DNA of 9,107 bases, from the NCBI GenBank assembly GCA_031277155.1, contig JAITMW010000147.1, positions 1 to 9,107 on the forward strand. Direction: 5' to 3'. Source of the DNA: Clostridiales bacterium. Lineage in GTDB: Bacteria; Bacillota; Clostridia; Lachnospirales; WRAX01. The notes under the pieces were generated by a model. The model saw nothing but the letters and a program-made list of their open reading frames with translations, did not search any database and was not told the origin of the DNA. Shown in pieces: positions 1 to 5,909 of the stretch (within the stretch, counting starts at the first letter, position 1; every line of letters starts with the position of its first letter). Both the position numbers and the translations under genes were made by a program.

Positions 1-29
1 AAATATTCTAATAAAAGAGGTGCATTATC

Positions 30-1319
30 ATGAGCAAATTCAAGAAATTGGCCGCAGCGGCCCTTTTGGGCGCGCTTGTTTTGGTTGCCGTCGTCGCCCT
101 TGCTGACGAGCCGCAGCCCGCAGTCGAACAGCGGCAAGAGCCGCAGCCTGCAATCGAGCAGCAGCAGGAGCCGCAGCCCGCAGTCGAGCAGCAGCAGGAC
201 CGGCTTCACATTGAAAACGAAATAACGCAGGAGGAAGAAGCAGCGCAGGAGCCTGAGCAGGAAATTACGCAGGAATATCAGCAGGAAATTACGCAGGAAT
301 ATCAGCAAGAAAACCCCGAAGAGACCATTACAGAAGTCAACATTCCGGGTGAAACGCTGAGAGGCAAAATTGAAGACCTTCTCGGCGGGCCCAATTTCTT
401 GTCCTTTACGGGCACCGTGGTGGAAATTGTGCCCGTTTTGGGCAATGACGGCCTGCCGGCCACAGACCAGCACTATGTCAGGATACGAAGCGAGTATTAC
501 GGCACCACCATCTTCCGCACAGACCATGAAACCTTTGTTTTGGGCAAGGCCATTGAAGTGGGCGACACCATAACCGGCTGGTTTACCGCCGCCGACCCGG
601 CGGTTCTGACCTATCCGCCGCAGCATCTGGCGCGGGTCATCACCGGCGGCACATTTGAAAATGTGAAAATCGACCGCTTCCATCTGGACGAGGTGCGCGG
701 CGCGCTGGTTTCATCCCGCAGAGACCTTGTGCTTAATTTTATGCAAGACACCCCTATTATGCTGCAAACCGGCGCGAGATTTTTTGTGCCCGAAGGCTCT
801 GCCCTGTTAAACGAGCTTGACGGCCGCCTTTTGGTCGTCACCCACGGCGCAACCGACGCGGCCATGCCCGGCGGCACCCTGCCAAGCGACCCTTCACTTT
901 CGATTACTGTCCTGGTGGAAAATGCCGAAAATATGCCGGAGACCTTTAACCCGCAGCGATATACAAACGAGGGCATAACCGTCAACAGCCAAAGGCTGGA
1001 TGTCACCTGGCAGCAAATTAACGAAACGCCTTATGTACCTTTTAGGGCCGTCGTCGACGCTTTGGGCCATGGCGACAGCGTTGTGTGGGAAGGCATCAGC
1101 CGGACGGTGAAGGCGCACAACGGCACCGACTCCATTGTCTTTCCAATAGATTCCATCCACTTTATCGCAGGCAGCAACATTGTTTCACTGCCGCAACCCG
1201 CCGTCATCCAGGACGGCACCACCTATGTGCCCTGGCAGTTTTTCAGGGATGTCTTTGGCGTCAACGCCTGGTTCAGCGGGGGGCAGGTCTTTGTTGACAG
1301 GGAATATGCGATGCAATAG
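30..1319 (+). CDS. Secreted stalk-domain (copper amine oxidase N-terminal-like) protein
   Basis: 429-aa exported protein. The start has AGAGGTG at 16-22, 7 nt upstream. Residues 5-25 form a signal peptide: lysines, a hydrophobic Ala/Leu/Val core, then ALA before D26 as a likely signal peptidase I site. Residues 27-93 are a low-complexity linker with three 10-residue repeats of the EPQPAVEQQQ type (27-56) and two EITQEYQQ repeats (78-93). Residues about 120-300 form a beta-rich region containing GDTITGWF and YPPQ segments that I have seen in other clostridial stalk proteins, but I cannot name the domain. Residues about 314-426 match the stalk-domain pattern (PF07833 type), with PYVPFRAVVDALG and later TTYVPWQFFRDVFG. 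Such domains usually occur in cell-surface proteins, so the role is probably in the envelope; catalysis is not implied. It ends in TAG directly after the domain. Family confidence is good, specific function unknown. Confidence 0.85.
   Translation: MSKFKKLAAAALLGALVLVAVVALADEPQPAVEQRQEPQPAIEQQQEPQPAVEQQQDRLHIENEITQEEEAAQEPEQEITQEYQQEITQEYQQENPEETITEVNIPGETLRGKIEDLLGGPNFLSFTGTVVEIVPVLGNDGLPATDQHYVRIRSEYYGTTIFRTDHETFVLGKAIEVGDTITGWFTAADPAVLTYPPQHLARVITGGTFENVKIDRFHLDEVRGALVSSRRDLVLNFMQDTPIMLQTGARFFVPEGSALLNELDGRLLVVTHGATDAAMPGGTLPSDPSLSITVLVENAENMPETFNPQRYTNEGITVNSQRLDVTWQQINETPYVPFRAVVDALGHGDSVVWEGISRTVKAHNGTDSIVFPIDSIHFIAGSNIVSLPQPAVIQDGTTYVPWQFFRDVFGVNAWFSGGQVFVDREYAMQ
108..197 (+). repeat. 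Three tandem 30-bp coding repeats
   Basis: Three consecutive 30-bp units encode EPQPAVEQRQ, EPQPAIEQQQ and EPQPAVEQQQ in the linker of the exported stalk-domain protein. The units are nearly identical in DNA as well as protein, so copy number could change by slippage or recombination without breaking the frame. Confidence 0.85.
261..308 (+). repeat. Two tandem 24-bp coding repeats
   Basis: Two adjacent 24-bp units both encode EITQEYQQ, in the same linker of the stalk-domain protein and downstream of the 30-bp repeats. They differ by only one base (CAGGAA versus CAAGAA) near the end of the second unit. Confidence 0.8.
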
Positions 1320-1320
1320 A

Positions 1321-1345
1321 GATCCTTCGCTTCGCTCAGGATGAC
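1321..1345. repeat. Dispersed-repeat motif, forward copy
   Basis: GATCCTTCGCTTCGCTCAGG followed by ATGAC, placed two bases after the stop of the stalk-domain gene. From memory, this motif is a dispersed intergenic repeat in many bacterial genomes. Read in reverse it gives the well-known spurious peptide VILSEAKDL. An opposed, modified copy lies at 1437-1498. It also supplies the first GGATGAC of the tandem array at 1339-1424. Confidence 0.65.
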
Positions 1346-1424
1346 AGTTTGAGCTTTTCGGGATGACAGTTTGAGCTTTTCGGGATGACAGTTTGAGCTG
1401 TCGGGATGACAGTTTGGGCTTTCG
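1339..1424. repeat. Four tandem ~22-bp intergenic repeats
   Basis: Four head-to-tail units begin at 1339, 1361, 1383 and 1404 and are 22, 22, 21 and 21 bp long. All contain GGATGACAGTTTG followed by AGCTTTTCG or a close variant. There are no spacers between units, so this is a tandem array and not a CRISPR. It appears to have grown from the GGATGACA end of the dispersed repeat at 1321-1345. Confidence 0.85.
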
Positions 1425-1436
1425 GTGCCCCCACCC

Positions 1437-1498
1437 GTCATTCTGAGCTTAGGCGGTCTTAGCGGCTTTGCCGCTTAGACCGCCTTGGCGAAGAATCC
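1437..1498. repeat. Inverted dispersed-repeat copy carrying a long hairpin
   Basis: GTCATTCTGAGC at 1437-1448 is the reverse complement, at 11 of 12 bases, of GCTCAGGATGAC at 1334-1345. GGCGAAGAATCC follows at 1488-1499, the other half of the same motif. Between the halves sits a hairpin: left arm 1451-1466, loop TTT 1467-1469, right arm 1470-1485, 15 of 16 pairs. No T-run follows it, so it is unlikely to be an intrinsic terminator. The structure reads as a repeat motif whose centre is replaced by a palindrome. Confidence 0.7.
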
Positions 1499-1523
1499 CT
1501 CACCAAAGCAGCTCCACCCAAAC

Positions 1524-1553
1524 ACCGGCAGAAACCTCTGCCGGTTTTTTTTT
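1524..1553 (+). terminator. Intrinsic terminator
   Basis: Perfect 9-bp stem ACCGGCAGA (1524-1532) and TCTGCCGGT (1537-1545) with loop AACC, followed by a run of nine T ending at 1553. It is the first convincing terminator after the stalk-domain gene, about 200 nt past that stop, so the repeat region would be transcribed as a 3' untranslated tail. Confidence 0.9.
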
Positions 1554-1582
1554 CGATAAATTCAAAAAATTTTGATTTTGGC

Positions 1583-1609
1583 TTGCAATTTTTGCTATGT
1601 CGTTATACT
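1583..1609 (+). promoter_or_regulatory. Possible sigma-A promoter for the DUF2785 gene
   Basis: TTGCAA at 1583-1588 and TATACT at 1604-1609 with a 15-nt spacer, in an AT-rich stretch directly after the terminator and 40 nt before the start codon. The spacer is shorter than the optimal 17, and an alternative -10 (TATATA, 1609-1614) would give 20. A promoter is expected here because of the upstream terminator; the exact hexamers are uncertain. Confidence 0.4.
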
Positions 1610-1648
1610 ATATACATATGGAATCCTGATTGATTTGGAGGATGAAGC

Positions 1649-2497
1649 ATGAATGTAAAAGTAGATATCAAACAACTGTTGGTTGACTTGGACGATTTGG
1701 ACTTTGCGACCCTGGACGGAGCCGAGCTTGAAGCGCTGATATACGAAATGCTGGAACATCTGGGAGACCCCGACTCCCAGCTGCGCGAGGGGCTTATATA
1801 TCCCACCTTGGCGCGTATCATCAGCGAAAATATCCTGTCGAGGGAGCAATATATCCATTTGCTGGAAACATGCATTGGCGAAAGAAATTTGTTCTACAAG
1901 TTGGGCGAAAGGGGCGATTCTGTCTTTATGCGCTCTTTTTCGGCATTGCTTGTAGCATCCCTCATCTCGGCCGATGTAAACAGCCATTTTTTGTCAAAGG
2001 AAGCCTTCGCCGACACAATGAGCAAATGCATAGAATATATCGAAGCCGAAATGGACACCAGGGGCCACATTGACGGCAAAGGCTGGGCCCACGCCATAGC
2101 CCATGGGGCGGACATGCTTTTGTCCATCGTAAAGCATCCCCACTTCGGCCCGGAAAAATTCCTTGTCATCCTGGAAACCATCGAAACCTGCCTGTTTAAA
2201 GAGGCCGCTTATGTGGACGCCGAAGACAAACGATTTATCTTCGTGCTTAGGGCAATGCAGGATAGGGGCTTTGAAGAGCAAATTTTGGCCAAATGGATTG
2301 AAAAAATATTCGCAAAATTAAAAGCTCAGTTCAAAAATGAGGGATTTTCATATAAATATCATCGCGTGATGACAAATGTGGAAAACTTTATGAAAAGCCT
2401 GTATTTCAACCTAAAGGCGGACAGAAACGGGCTGTATCTAAGGGTGCTTTTGTTTGACAACATCAAGGCCCTGCCTTATAATCGCGCCGTTTTTTAA
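1649..2497 (+). CDS. DUF2785 domain-containing protein
   Basis: 282-aa protein without signal peptide or membrane segment, so cytoplasmic. GGAGG at 1637-1641 lies 7 nt before the ATG. The diagnostic stretch is at residues 138-155: R138-G-H, then DGKGWAHAIAHGAD, the conserved core I associate with DUF2785 (PF10978). An upstream LREGLIYPTLARII segment (around residues 45-58) also fits that family, and the helical character throughout suggests an alpha-solenoid-like fold. Length matches the family's roughly 280 residues. No biochemical function is established as far as I know. The conserved His/Asp cluster is notable but I do not claim catalysis. The acetyltransferase gene begins 5 nt after the stop, so the two are probably co-transcribed and translationally coupled. 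It is preceded by a terminator and a putative promoter. Confidence 0.85.
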   Translation: MNVKVDIKQLLVDLDDLDFATLDGAELEALIYEMLEHLGDPDSQLREGLIYPTLARIISENILSREQYIHLLETCIGERNLFYKLGERGDSVFMRSFSALLVASLISADVNSHFLSKEAFADTMSKCIEYIEAEMDTRGHIDGKGWAHAIAHGADMLLSIVKHPHFGPEKFLVILETIETCLFKEAAYVDAEDKRFIFVLRAMQDRGFEEQILAKWIEKIFAKLKAQFKNEGFSYKYHRVMTNVENFMKSLYFNLKADRNGLYLRVLLFDNIKALPYNRAVF

Positions 2498-2502
2498 AAG
2501 AT

Positions 2503-3063
2503 ATGGACACTTTGAAGCTCAATTACGAAGATATCCGGCTGATAGTGCCGCAAATGTCCTATATGGACAGCTATCGCGCCGCATATGAGGAATATGGCAG
2601 GCGCGGTGTGGAGGACTTTGCATATCCCAAGGTGGCTTCAAGGCGCAATGCCGCCGCATATCTTAAGCGCCTGGAGAATTTTCGCCGCGGCATAGACATC
2701 CCCAAGGGCTATGTGCCCTCCAGCGGCTTTTGGCTGGTGGATGGGCGGCATTATCTGGGCAGCGGCGATGTGCGGCATTATCTAACCGACAATTTGCGCA
2801 AGCTGGGCGGCAATATAGGCTATTCCATAAATCCGCTGTTTTGGCGGCGCGGCCTTGGCACATTGCAGCTGCAATTGCTGCTGAAGGAGGCAAAAAAGCT
2901 GCACATCACAAAGCCCGTCATCACCTGCTTTGACGAAAACACGCCGTCGGCCAAAATTATCGAAAAAAACGGCGGTGTGCTGATAAAGAAAATAAACAAC
3001 CGGTTTCGCGGGCAGGACAGGCTTACGAGAATATACGAAATTGATTTGACACAGCAATGTTGA
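2503..3063 (+). CDS. GNAT family N-acetyltransferase
   Basis: 186-aa predicted cytoplasmic acetyltransferase that would transfer an acetyl group from acetyl-CoA to an unknown substrate. GYSINPLFWRRGLGT at residues 106-120 is a typical GNAT motif A: a beta-strand followed by the R-x-x-G-x-G/T pyrophosphate-binding loop (R115, G117, G119). ENTPSAKIIEKNGG at 145-158 matches the C-terminal motif B, in which the Asn and the following helix contact the cofactor. The pattern is closest to the COG3981 type of predicted acetyltransferases. The ATG is only 5 nt after the preceding stop and has no good Shine-Dalgarno, so coupling to the DUF2785 gene is likely. A later in-frame ATG at 2554 would lose the first beta-strand and is less likely. 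No terminator follows; the thioredoxin promoter begins inside its last codons. Confidence 0.88.
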   Translation: MDTLKLNYEDIRLIVPQMSYMDSYRAAYEEYGRRGVEDFAYPKVASRRNAAAYLKRLENFRRGIDIPKGYVPSSGFWLVDGRHYLGSGDVRHYLTDNLRKLGGNIGYSINPLFWRRGLGTLQLQLLLKEAKKLHITKPVITCFDENTPSAKIIEKNGGVLIKKINNRFRGQDRLTRIYEIDLTQQC

Positions 3064-3074
3064 TATGATATGAT
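3046..3074 (+). promoter_or_regulatory. Near-consensus sigma-A promoter for thioredoxin
   Basis: TTGACA at 3046-3051 is a perfect -35 and lies within the last codons of the acetyltransferase gene. After a 17-nt spacer, TATGAT at 3069-3074 gives a -10 with five of six consensus bases. A second TATGAT overlaps at 3064-3069 but has a 12-nt spacer and should be inactive. Transcription should start near 3081, giving a 5' leader of about 40 nt before the thioredoxin ATG. Confidence 0.85.
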
Positions 3075-3121
3075 ATATTGGTCAGTCTGTATGTCAATTT
3101 AAACTTTACGGAGGGAAACAT

Positions 3122-3442
3122 ATGATGAAATTAGTAAACGAAGCGGATTTCGAAAACGACGTTTTAAAATCCGAAATTCCTGTTGTCGTCGACTTTTTTG
3201 CCACCTGGTGCGGCCCTTGCAAGATGATAGCCCCTGTCCTTGACCAATTGGCGGACGAATTTGCGGGCAAGGCCAAAATTGTGAAGCTGGATGTGGACCA
3301 AGCAAAGCAGGTGGCCATACAATATGGCGTAAAAAGCGTACCCACCCTTGTCTTCTTTAAGGACGGCGAAATTGCCGACAAGGTTGTGGGCGCACAGCCC
3401 AAAAGCGAGCTTAAAAACAAAATAGCAGCAATGGTTGGTTAA
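3122..3442 (+). CDS. trxA: Thioredoxin
   Basis: 106-aa thioredoxin, the usual length for the family. It reduces disulfides in cytoplasmic target proteins and is itself recycled by thioredoxin reductase, which is not in this window. The active site W29-C30-G31-P32-C33 is canonical. D24 corresponds to the buried aspartate that assists catalysis, and P74 in the SVPT stretch is the cis-proline next to the active site. GGAGGG at 3110-3115 serves the first ATG (6-nt spacing) or the second, adjacent ATG at 3125 (9-nt spacing); the two differ by one Met. The gene has its own strong promoter at 3046-3074 and a terminator at 3451-3500, so it can be a monocistronic unit, with possible extra read-through from the upstream pair. 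Nothing is atypical in the protein. Confidence 0.97.
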   Translation: MMKLVNEADFENDVLKSEIPVVVDFFATWCGPCKMIAPVLDQLADEFAGKAKIVKLDVDQAKQVAIQYGVKSVPTLVFFKDGEIADKVVGAQPKSELKNKIAAMVG

Positions 3443-3450
3443 TTAGACCC

Positions 3451-3500
3451 AGGCCGGATGCCGAAAAATCCCTCCCGATTTTTTATATCCGGCCTTTTTT
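3451..3500 (+). terminator. Intrinsic terminator after thioredoxin
   Basis: Outer 9-bp stem AGGCCGGAT (3451-3459) and ATCCGGCCT (3487-3495) followed by six T (3495-3500), nine bases after the thioredoxin stop. The 27-nt apical part can form an inner stem, AAAAATC (3464-3470) with GATTTTT (3477-3483). Confidence 0.88.
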
Positions 3501-3578
3501 GTTATTGTACCTGAAAAATCACGAGGAGCAGCCAAAGCTGACAAAATATTTTTTCCGGAAAGACTATTAGGAGGCATT

Positions 3579-4673
3579 ATGTCCTTGATTGTTATCAGCT
3601 TTGACGGTGTGAAGGACACCGAATTTGAAAAAATGGCCGCCGACGCGCAAAGCTATCCCAACATCGCCGCCTTTATGCAAAGCGCGCGCTATACCGGCGA
3701 TGTGTTCACCACCTTTGTGTCCAACACATATCCCATACATAGCTGCATCTCCACCGGCAGGCATCCCAAAGAACACGGCATCGTCTCAAACATTTTGGGC
3801 TATGCGGACGGCGCGGAGATTTGGGCGCAGGAGGCCAAATTTATCACCGCGCGCACCATATTTCAGGCCGCCGCCCAAAAGGGCCTGAAAATCGGCACAG
3901 TGGCCTGGCCCGTCACCTGCGGCGAAAAGGGCATTAAATGGAATTTGCCCGAGGTGCATCTTTTGCCCGGCCAAAACAGGATTATAGAGCATATGCGCCA
4001 CGGCAGCGCCATCTTTCAAATAAGGGCACTGCTGCGCCACGGCAAAAAGATGCAGGGCCTAAAGCAGCCCTATCTTGACGATTTTTTTACATCCGTGATG
4101 GTTGATTTGTTGCGCGAAAAAAAGCCCGATTTGGCAATGGTGCATCTGCTGGCTTATGATGATTTTTGTCATAATTTCGGCATTTGCGACGAAACAGACA
4201 CAGCCCGCGCCGCCCTGGACCACAACCTGGGCAGAATTTTGGCGGCGGCGGGCGACGATGCCACCGTGATTGTCTTTTCCGACCACGGCCACCTAAATGT
4301 ATCCGAAAATATCGACCTTGCGCCGATTTTTGGCGACATCCTGCACGAGCAATGCGGCGGCAGCGCATTTTTTACCCGTAAAGTTGAAATCATCGAAGAA
4401 TATTCCTGGTTTGGCCGTCTGCTGACGGAAGAAGAGATGGACGTAAGCGGATATGCCGGCCGGGCCGCCTTTGGCATTGGCGCCGCCCGGGGCTTTAGCT
4501 TCAGCGATTTGCCCCATCGCGCCAACCACGGCTATCCGCGGGATTATGACGAATATCGCGTCTTTTTCGCCGTAAAAAACGCCAAGCGCGCCCCGCACCG
4601 CCTACCCTTTGAGGATATACGCAATGTCACGGCCATAATTGACCAAGAGCTGGGGCTGGGCATGGATTTATAG
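3579..4673 (+). CDS. Alkaline phosphatase superfamily nucleotide pyrophosphatase/phosphodiesterase
   Basis: 364-aa enzyme of the nucleotide pyrophosphatase/phosphodiesterase (NPP) type, which hydrolyses phosphodiester or pyrophosphate bonds using two metal ions, usually zinc. All expected ligands are present: D9 in the first strand (ISFDGV), nucleophile T50 in the NTYPIHSCISTGRHPKEHGI segment, D194 or D195 plus H198 (AYDDFCHNFG), D235 and H236 (FSDHGH), and H317 (NHGYP). These split into the classical D/T/D/H and D/H/H sites. The protein starts directly at the first metal-binding strand, with no signal peptide, so it is predicted to be cytoplasmic, whereas many characterised NPPs are secreted or membrane-anchored. 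AGGAGG at 3569-3574 has a short 4-nt spacing to the ATG. It stands alone between a terminator upstream and a repeat cluster downstream. The true substrate cannot be told; phosphonate or sugar-phosphate substrates remain possible. Confidence 0.88.
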   Translation: MSLIVISFDGVKDTEFEKMAADAQSYPNIAAFMQSARYTGDVFTTFVSNTYPIHSCISTGRHPKEHGIVSNILGYADGAEIWAQEAKFITARTIFQAAAQKGLKIGTVAWPVTCGEKGIKWNLPEVHLLPGQNRIIEHMRHGSAIFQIRALLRHGKKMQGLKQPYLDDFFTSVMVDLLREKKPDLAMVHLLAYDDFCHNFGICDETDTARAALDHNLGRILAAAGDDATVIVFSDHGHLNVSENIDLAPIFGDILHEQCGGSAFFTRKVEIIEEYSWFGRLLTEEEMDVSGYAGRAAFGIGAARGFSFSDLPHRANHGYPRDYDEYRVFFAVKNAKRAPHRLPFEDIRNVTAIIDQELGLGMDL

Positions 4674-4907
4674 GGGATGCCGGGTAAACCCGGCTGAAGT
4701 AACGACTACAAGTCCTTTGGCACAGGTAGGGGCGGCCTGTGGCCGCCCGCAGTTACATAGGCGCAGACAGGCCGCAGGAAGACCAGGCCTGCGGCGGGAG
4801 CAAGGCCCCCACCCTATGGTATTCGGGCGGCAGATTGCCGCCCCTACGGATATCCATGGCCTTTGTAGGGGCGGCCTGTGGCCGCCCGCAACTTTGGAGA
4901 TGACAAA
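4674..4907. repeat. Cluster of five GC-rich hairpins with an exact 26-bp duplication
   Basis: Gene-free stretch between the phosphodiesterase and the next operon. Hairpins: GCCGGG/CCCGGC (4679-4694); GGGCGGCC/GGCCGCCC with loop TGT (4730-4748); GCCGCAGG/CCTGCGGC (4771-4795); GGGCGGCA/TGCCGCCC (4825-4843); and GGGCGGCC/GGCCGCCC again (4869-4887). The 26 bp from GTAGGGGCGG through GCCCGCA are identical at 4726-4751 and 4865-4890. The fourth hairpin ends in GCCGCCCCTAC, so it is the same GTAGGGGCGG element in reverse orientation with a different centre. From memory, GTAGGGGCG palindromes are common dispersed repeats in gut clostridia. I see no clear terminator or promoter hexamers here. Confidence 0.85.
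4896..4900 (+). promoter_or_regulatory. Ribosome binding site fixing the start at 4908
   Basis: GGAGA at 4896-4900 lies 7 nt upstream of ATG 4908. The longer reading from GTG 4878 would begin inside the palindromic repeat, and its first ten residues would be repeat-encoded, so 4908 is preferred. The last repeat hairpin ends only 8 nt before this site. Confidence 0.75.
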
Positions 4908-5885
4908 ATGCTTGAACCCGCTCAGGAAAAATTGGAAAGGTATGCCGCGGAATTGCGCCGGTCGGACAGGCGCGCGGAAAAATGGCGCAAAATTGCCGTG
5001 ATTGCAATGGCAGCGCTGGCGGTATCAACAACCGTGCTTTTTGTACGAGAACACCGCTTTGAAACAGCGCGCCAAAGCCACTTGAGGGATTTGCAGAATA
5101 ACATAAGGGAATTTGAAAGCATAATGTGGGATTTTGACGCGCCCTGGAGCAGTGTTGATGATTCAATCGACCGACTGCGCGCAGAAAACGGCGTTTTCAG
5201 GGCAACAACCCGCGCATTGTGGAATCACCATGATTGGCGAATAGGAACAATTGACAGCGAACCCTGGGAATGGTGGGCTTGGCAGGAGCTATACTTTGTG
5301 CGTGTCGACGCTCCGGAGGTTTTACGGGAAAATCGGGCTGACATCGCCATCATAATATGGCGGCTTGTTGATAACATAATGGGCGAACCCGCCTTGGATA
5401 CATATGACGCGCTGCGGCTTGTGCTGGCCGCCCGTGATGAAATCAATGAATTTTTTTGGGAACATGATTTTGAGCAGCAGAGCAGATATCTTGTGGAAAG
5501 AGTGCGGTCTGAGCTGCGGAGGCTGCAAGACTATATATACCTGGATATATACCTAGCATCCCATCATGGCTACGCCGCCACAACTTACGAGATTGTTCTT
5601 CGCACCTTGGCCGCCTTCGTAAATCATGCATTGCATAATCTTTATGCCCATCACGGCGAAGAATTTGCAGGCGCCGGGCTGGATATTTTTATGGATTATC
5701 CCACTTTGCTGGGGCGGCTCTTTAGATATCATGACAATCCCAATGAAATTGCGTGGCGGATGGCCGTAATGCTTTGGGAGCTTAGAGAGGCCATAGACCC
5801 CGTGATGGACTGGCGGCAAATAAGCGGTATGGTTGCCGAAACCATGGATGAAATCCAAGAGATGTACCAAATGTGCATTTATTAA
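4908..5885 (+). CDS. Hypothetical single-pass membrane protein
   Basis: 325-aa protein that I do not recognise. Residues 1-28 are highly charged (ERYAAELRRSDRRAEKWRK) and probably helical or coiled-coil. Residues 29-46 form one hydrophobic segment (IAVIAMAALAVSTTVLFV), best read as an uncleaved signal anchor with the short N-terminus inside and about 280 residues outside. The outer part is predicted mostly helical, unusually rich in tryptophan and aromatic residues (for example EPWEWWAWQE around 114-123), and has no cysteine pair or catalytic motif that I can see. It is followed 24 nt later by the zinc-ribbon gene and then the MFS gene, in a probable operon. Possible roles are a sensor or envelope-associated scaffold, but this is speculation. 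Existence of the gene is well supported by length, start context and neighbours. Confidence 0.8.
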   Translation: MLEPAQEKLERYAAELRRSDRRAEKWRKIAVIAMAALAVSTTVLFVREHRFETARQSHLRDLQNNIREFESIMWDFDAPWSSVDDSIDRLRAENGVFRATTRALWNHHDWRIGTIDSEPWEWWAWQELYFVRVDAPEVLRENRADIAIIIWRLVDNIMGEPALDTYDALRLVLAARDEINEFFWEHDFEQQSRYLVERVRSELRRLQDYIYLDIYLASHHGYAATTYEIVLRTLAAFVNHALHNLYAHHGEEFAGAGLDIFMDYPTLLGRLFRYHDNPNEIAWRMAVMLWELREAIDPVMDWRQISGMVAETMDEIQEMYQMCIY

Positions 5886-5897
5886 AAAAAATAATAT

Positions 5898-5903
5898 AGA
5901 AGG
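5898..5903 (+). promoter_or_regulatory. Ribosome binding site fixing the start at 5910
   Basis: AGAAGG at 5898-5903 directly abuts an ATG at 5904, which therefore cannot be used efficiently. It sits 6 nt from the next in-frame ATG at 5910, so the protein should begin MKMSF. Confidence 0.7.
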
Positions 5904-5909
5904 ATGTGT

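Noticed and set aside
1339..1424. CRISPR array
   Set aside because: The repeat units are directly adjacent with no spacers, they are only about 22 bp long, and no cas genes are nearby.
1223..1441. Minus-strand frame encoding a VILSEAKDLY-type peptide
   Set aside because: This peptide is the usual false translation of the dispersed repeat at 1321-1345 and its tandem copies, overlapping the end of the stalk-domain gene.
1451..1485. Intrinsic terminator at the long hairpin
   Set aside because: The stem is strong but no T-run follows. The real terminator is at 1524-1553.
3505..3568. Promoter for the phosphodiesterase gene
   Set aside because: Partial hexamers exist (TTGTAC at 3505-3510, CTGACA at 3538-3543), but none has an acceptable -10 at the right distance without colliding with the ribosome site. 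A promoter is expected here, but I cannot place it.
4639..5001. 120-codon plus-strand frame across the hairpin cluster
   Set aside because: Most of it translates the palindromic repeats, it overlaps both flanking real genes, and it has no ribosome binding site or domain.
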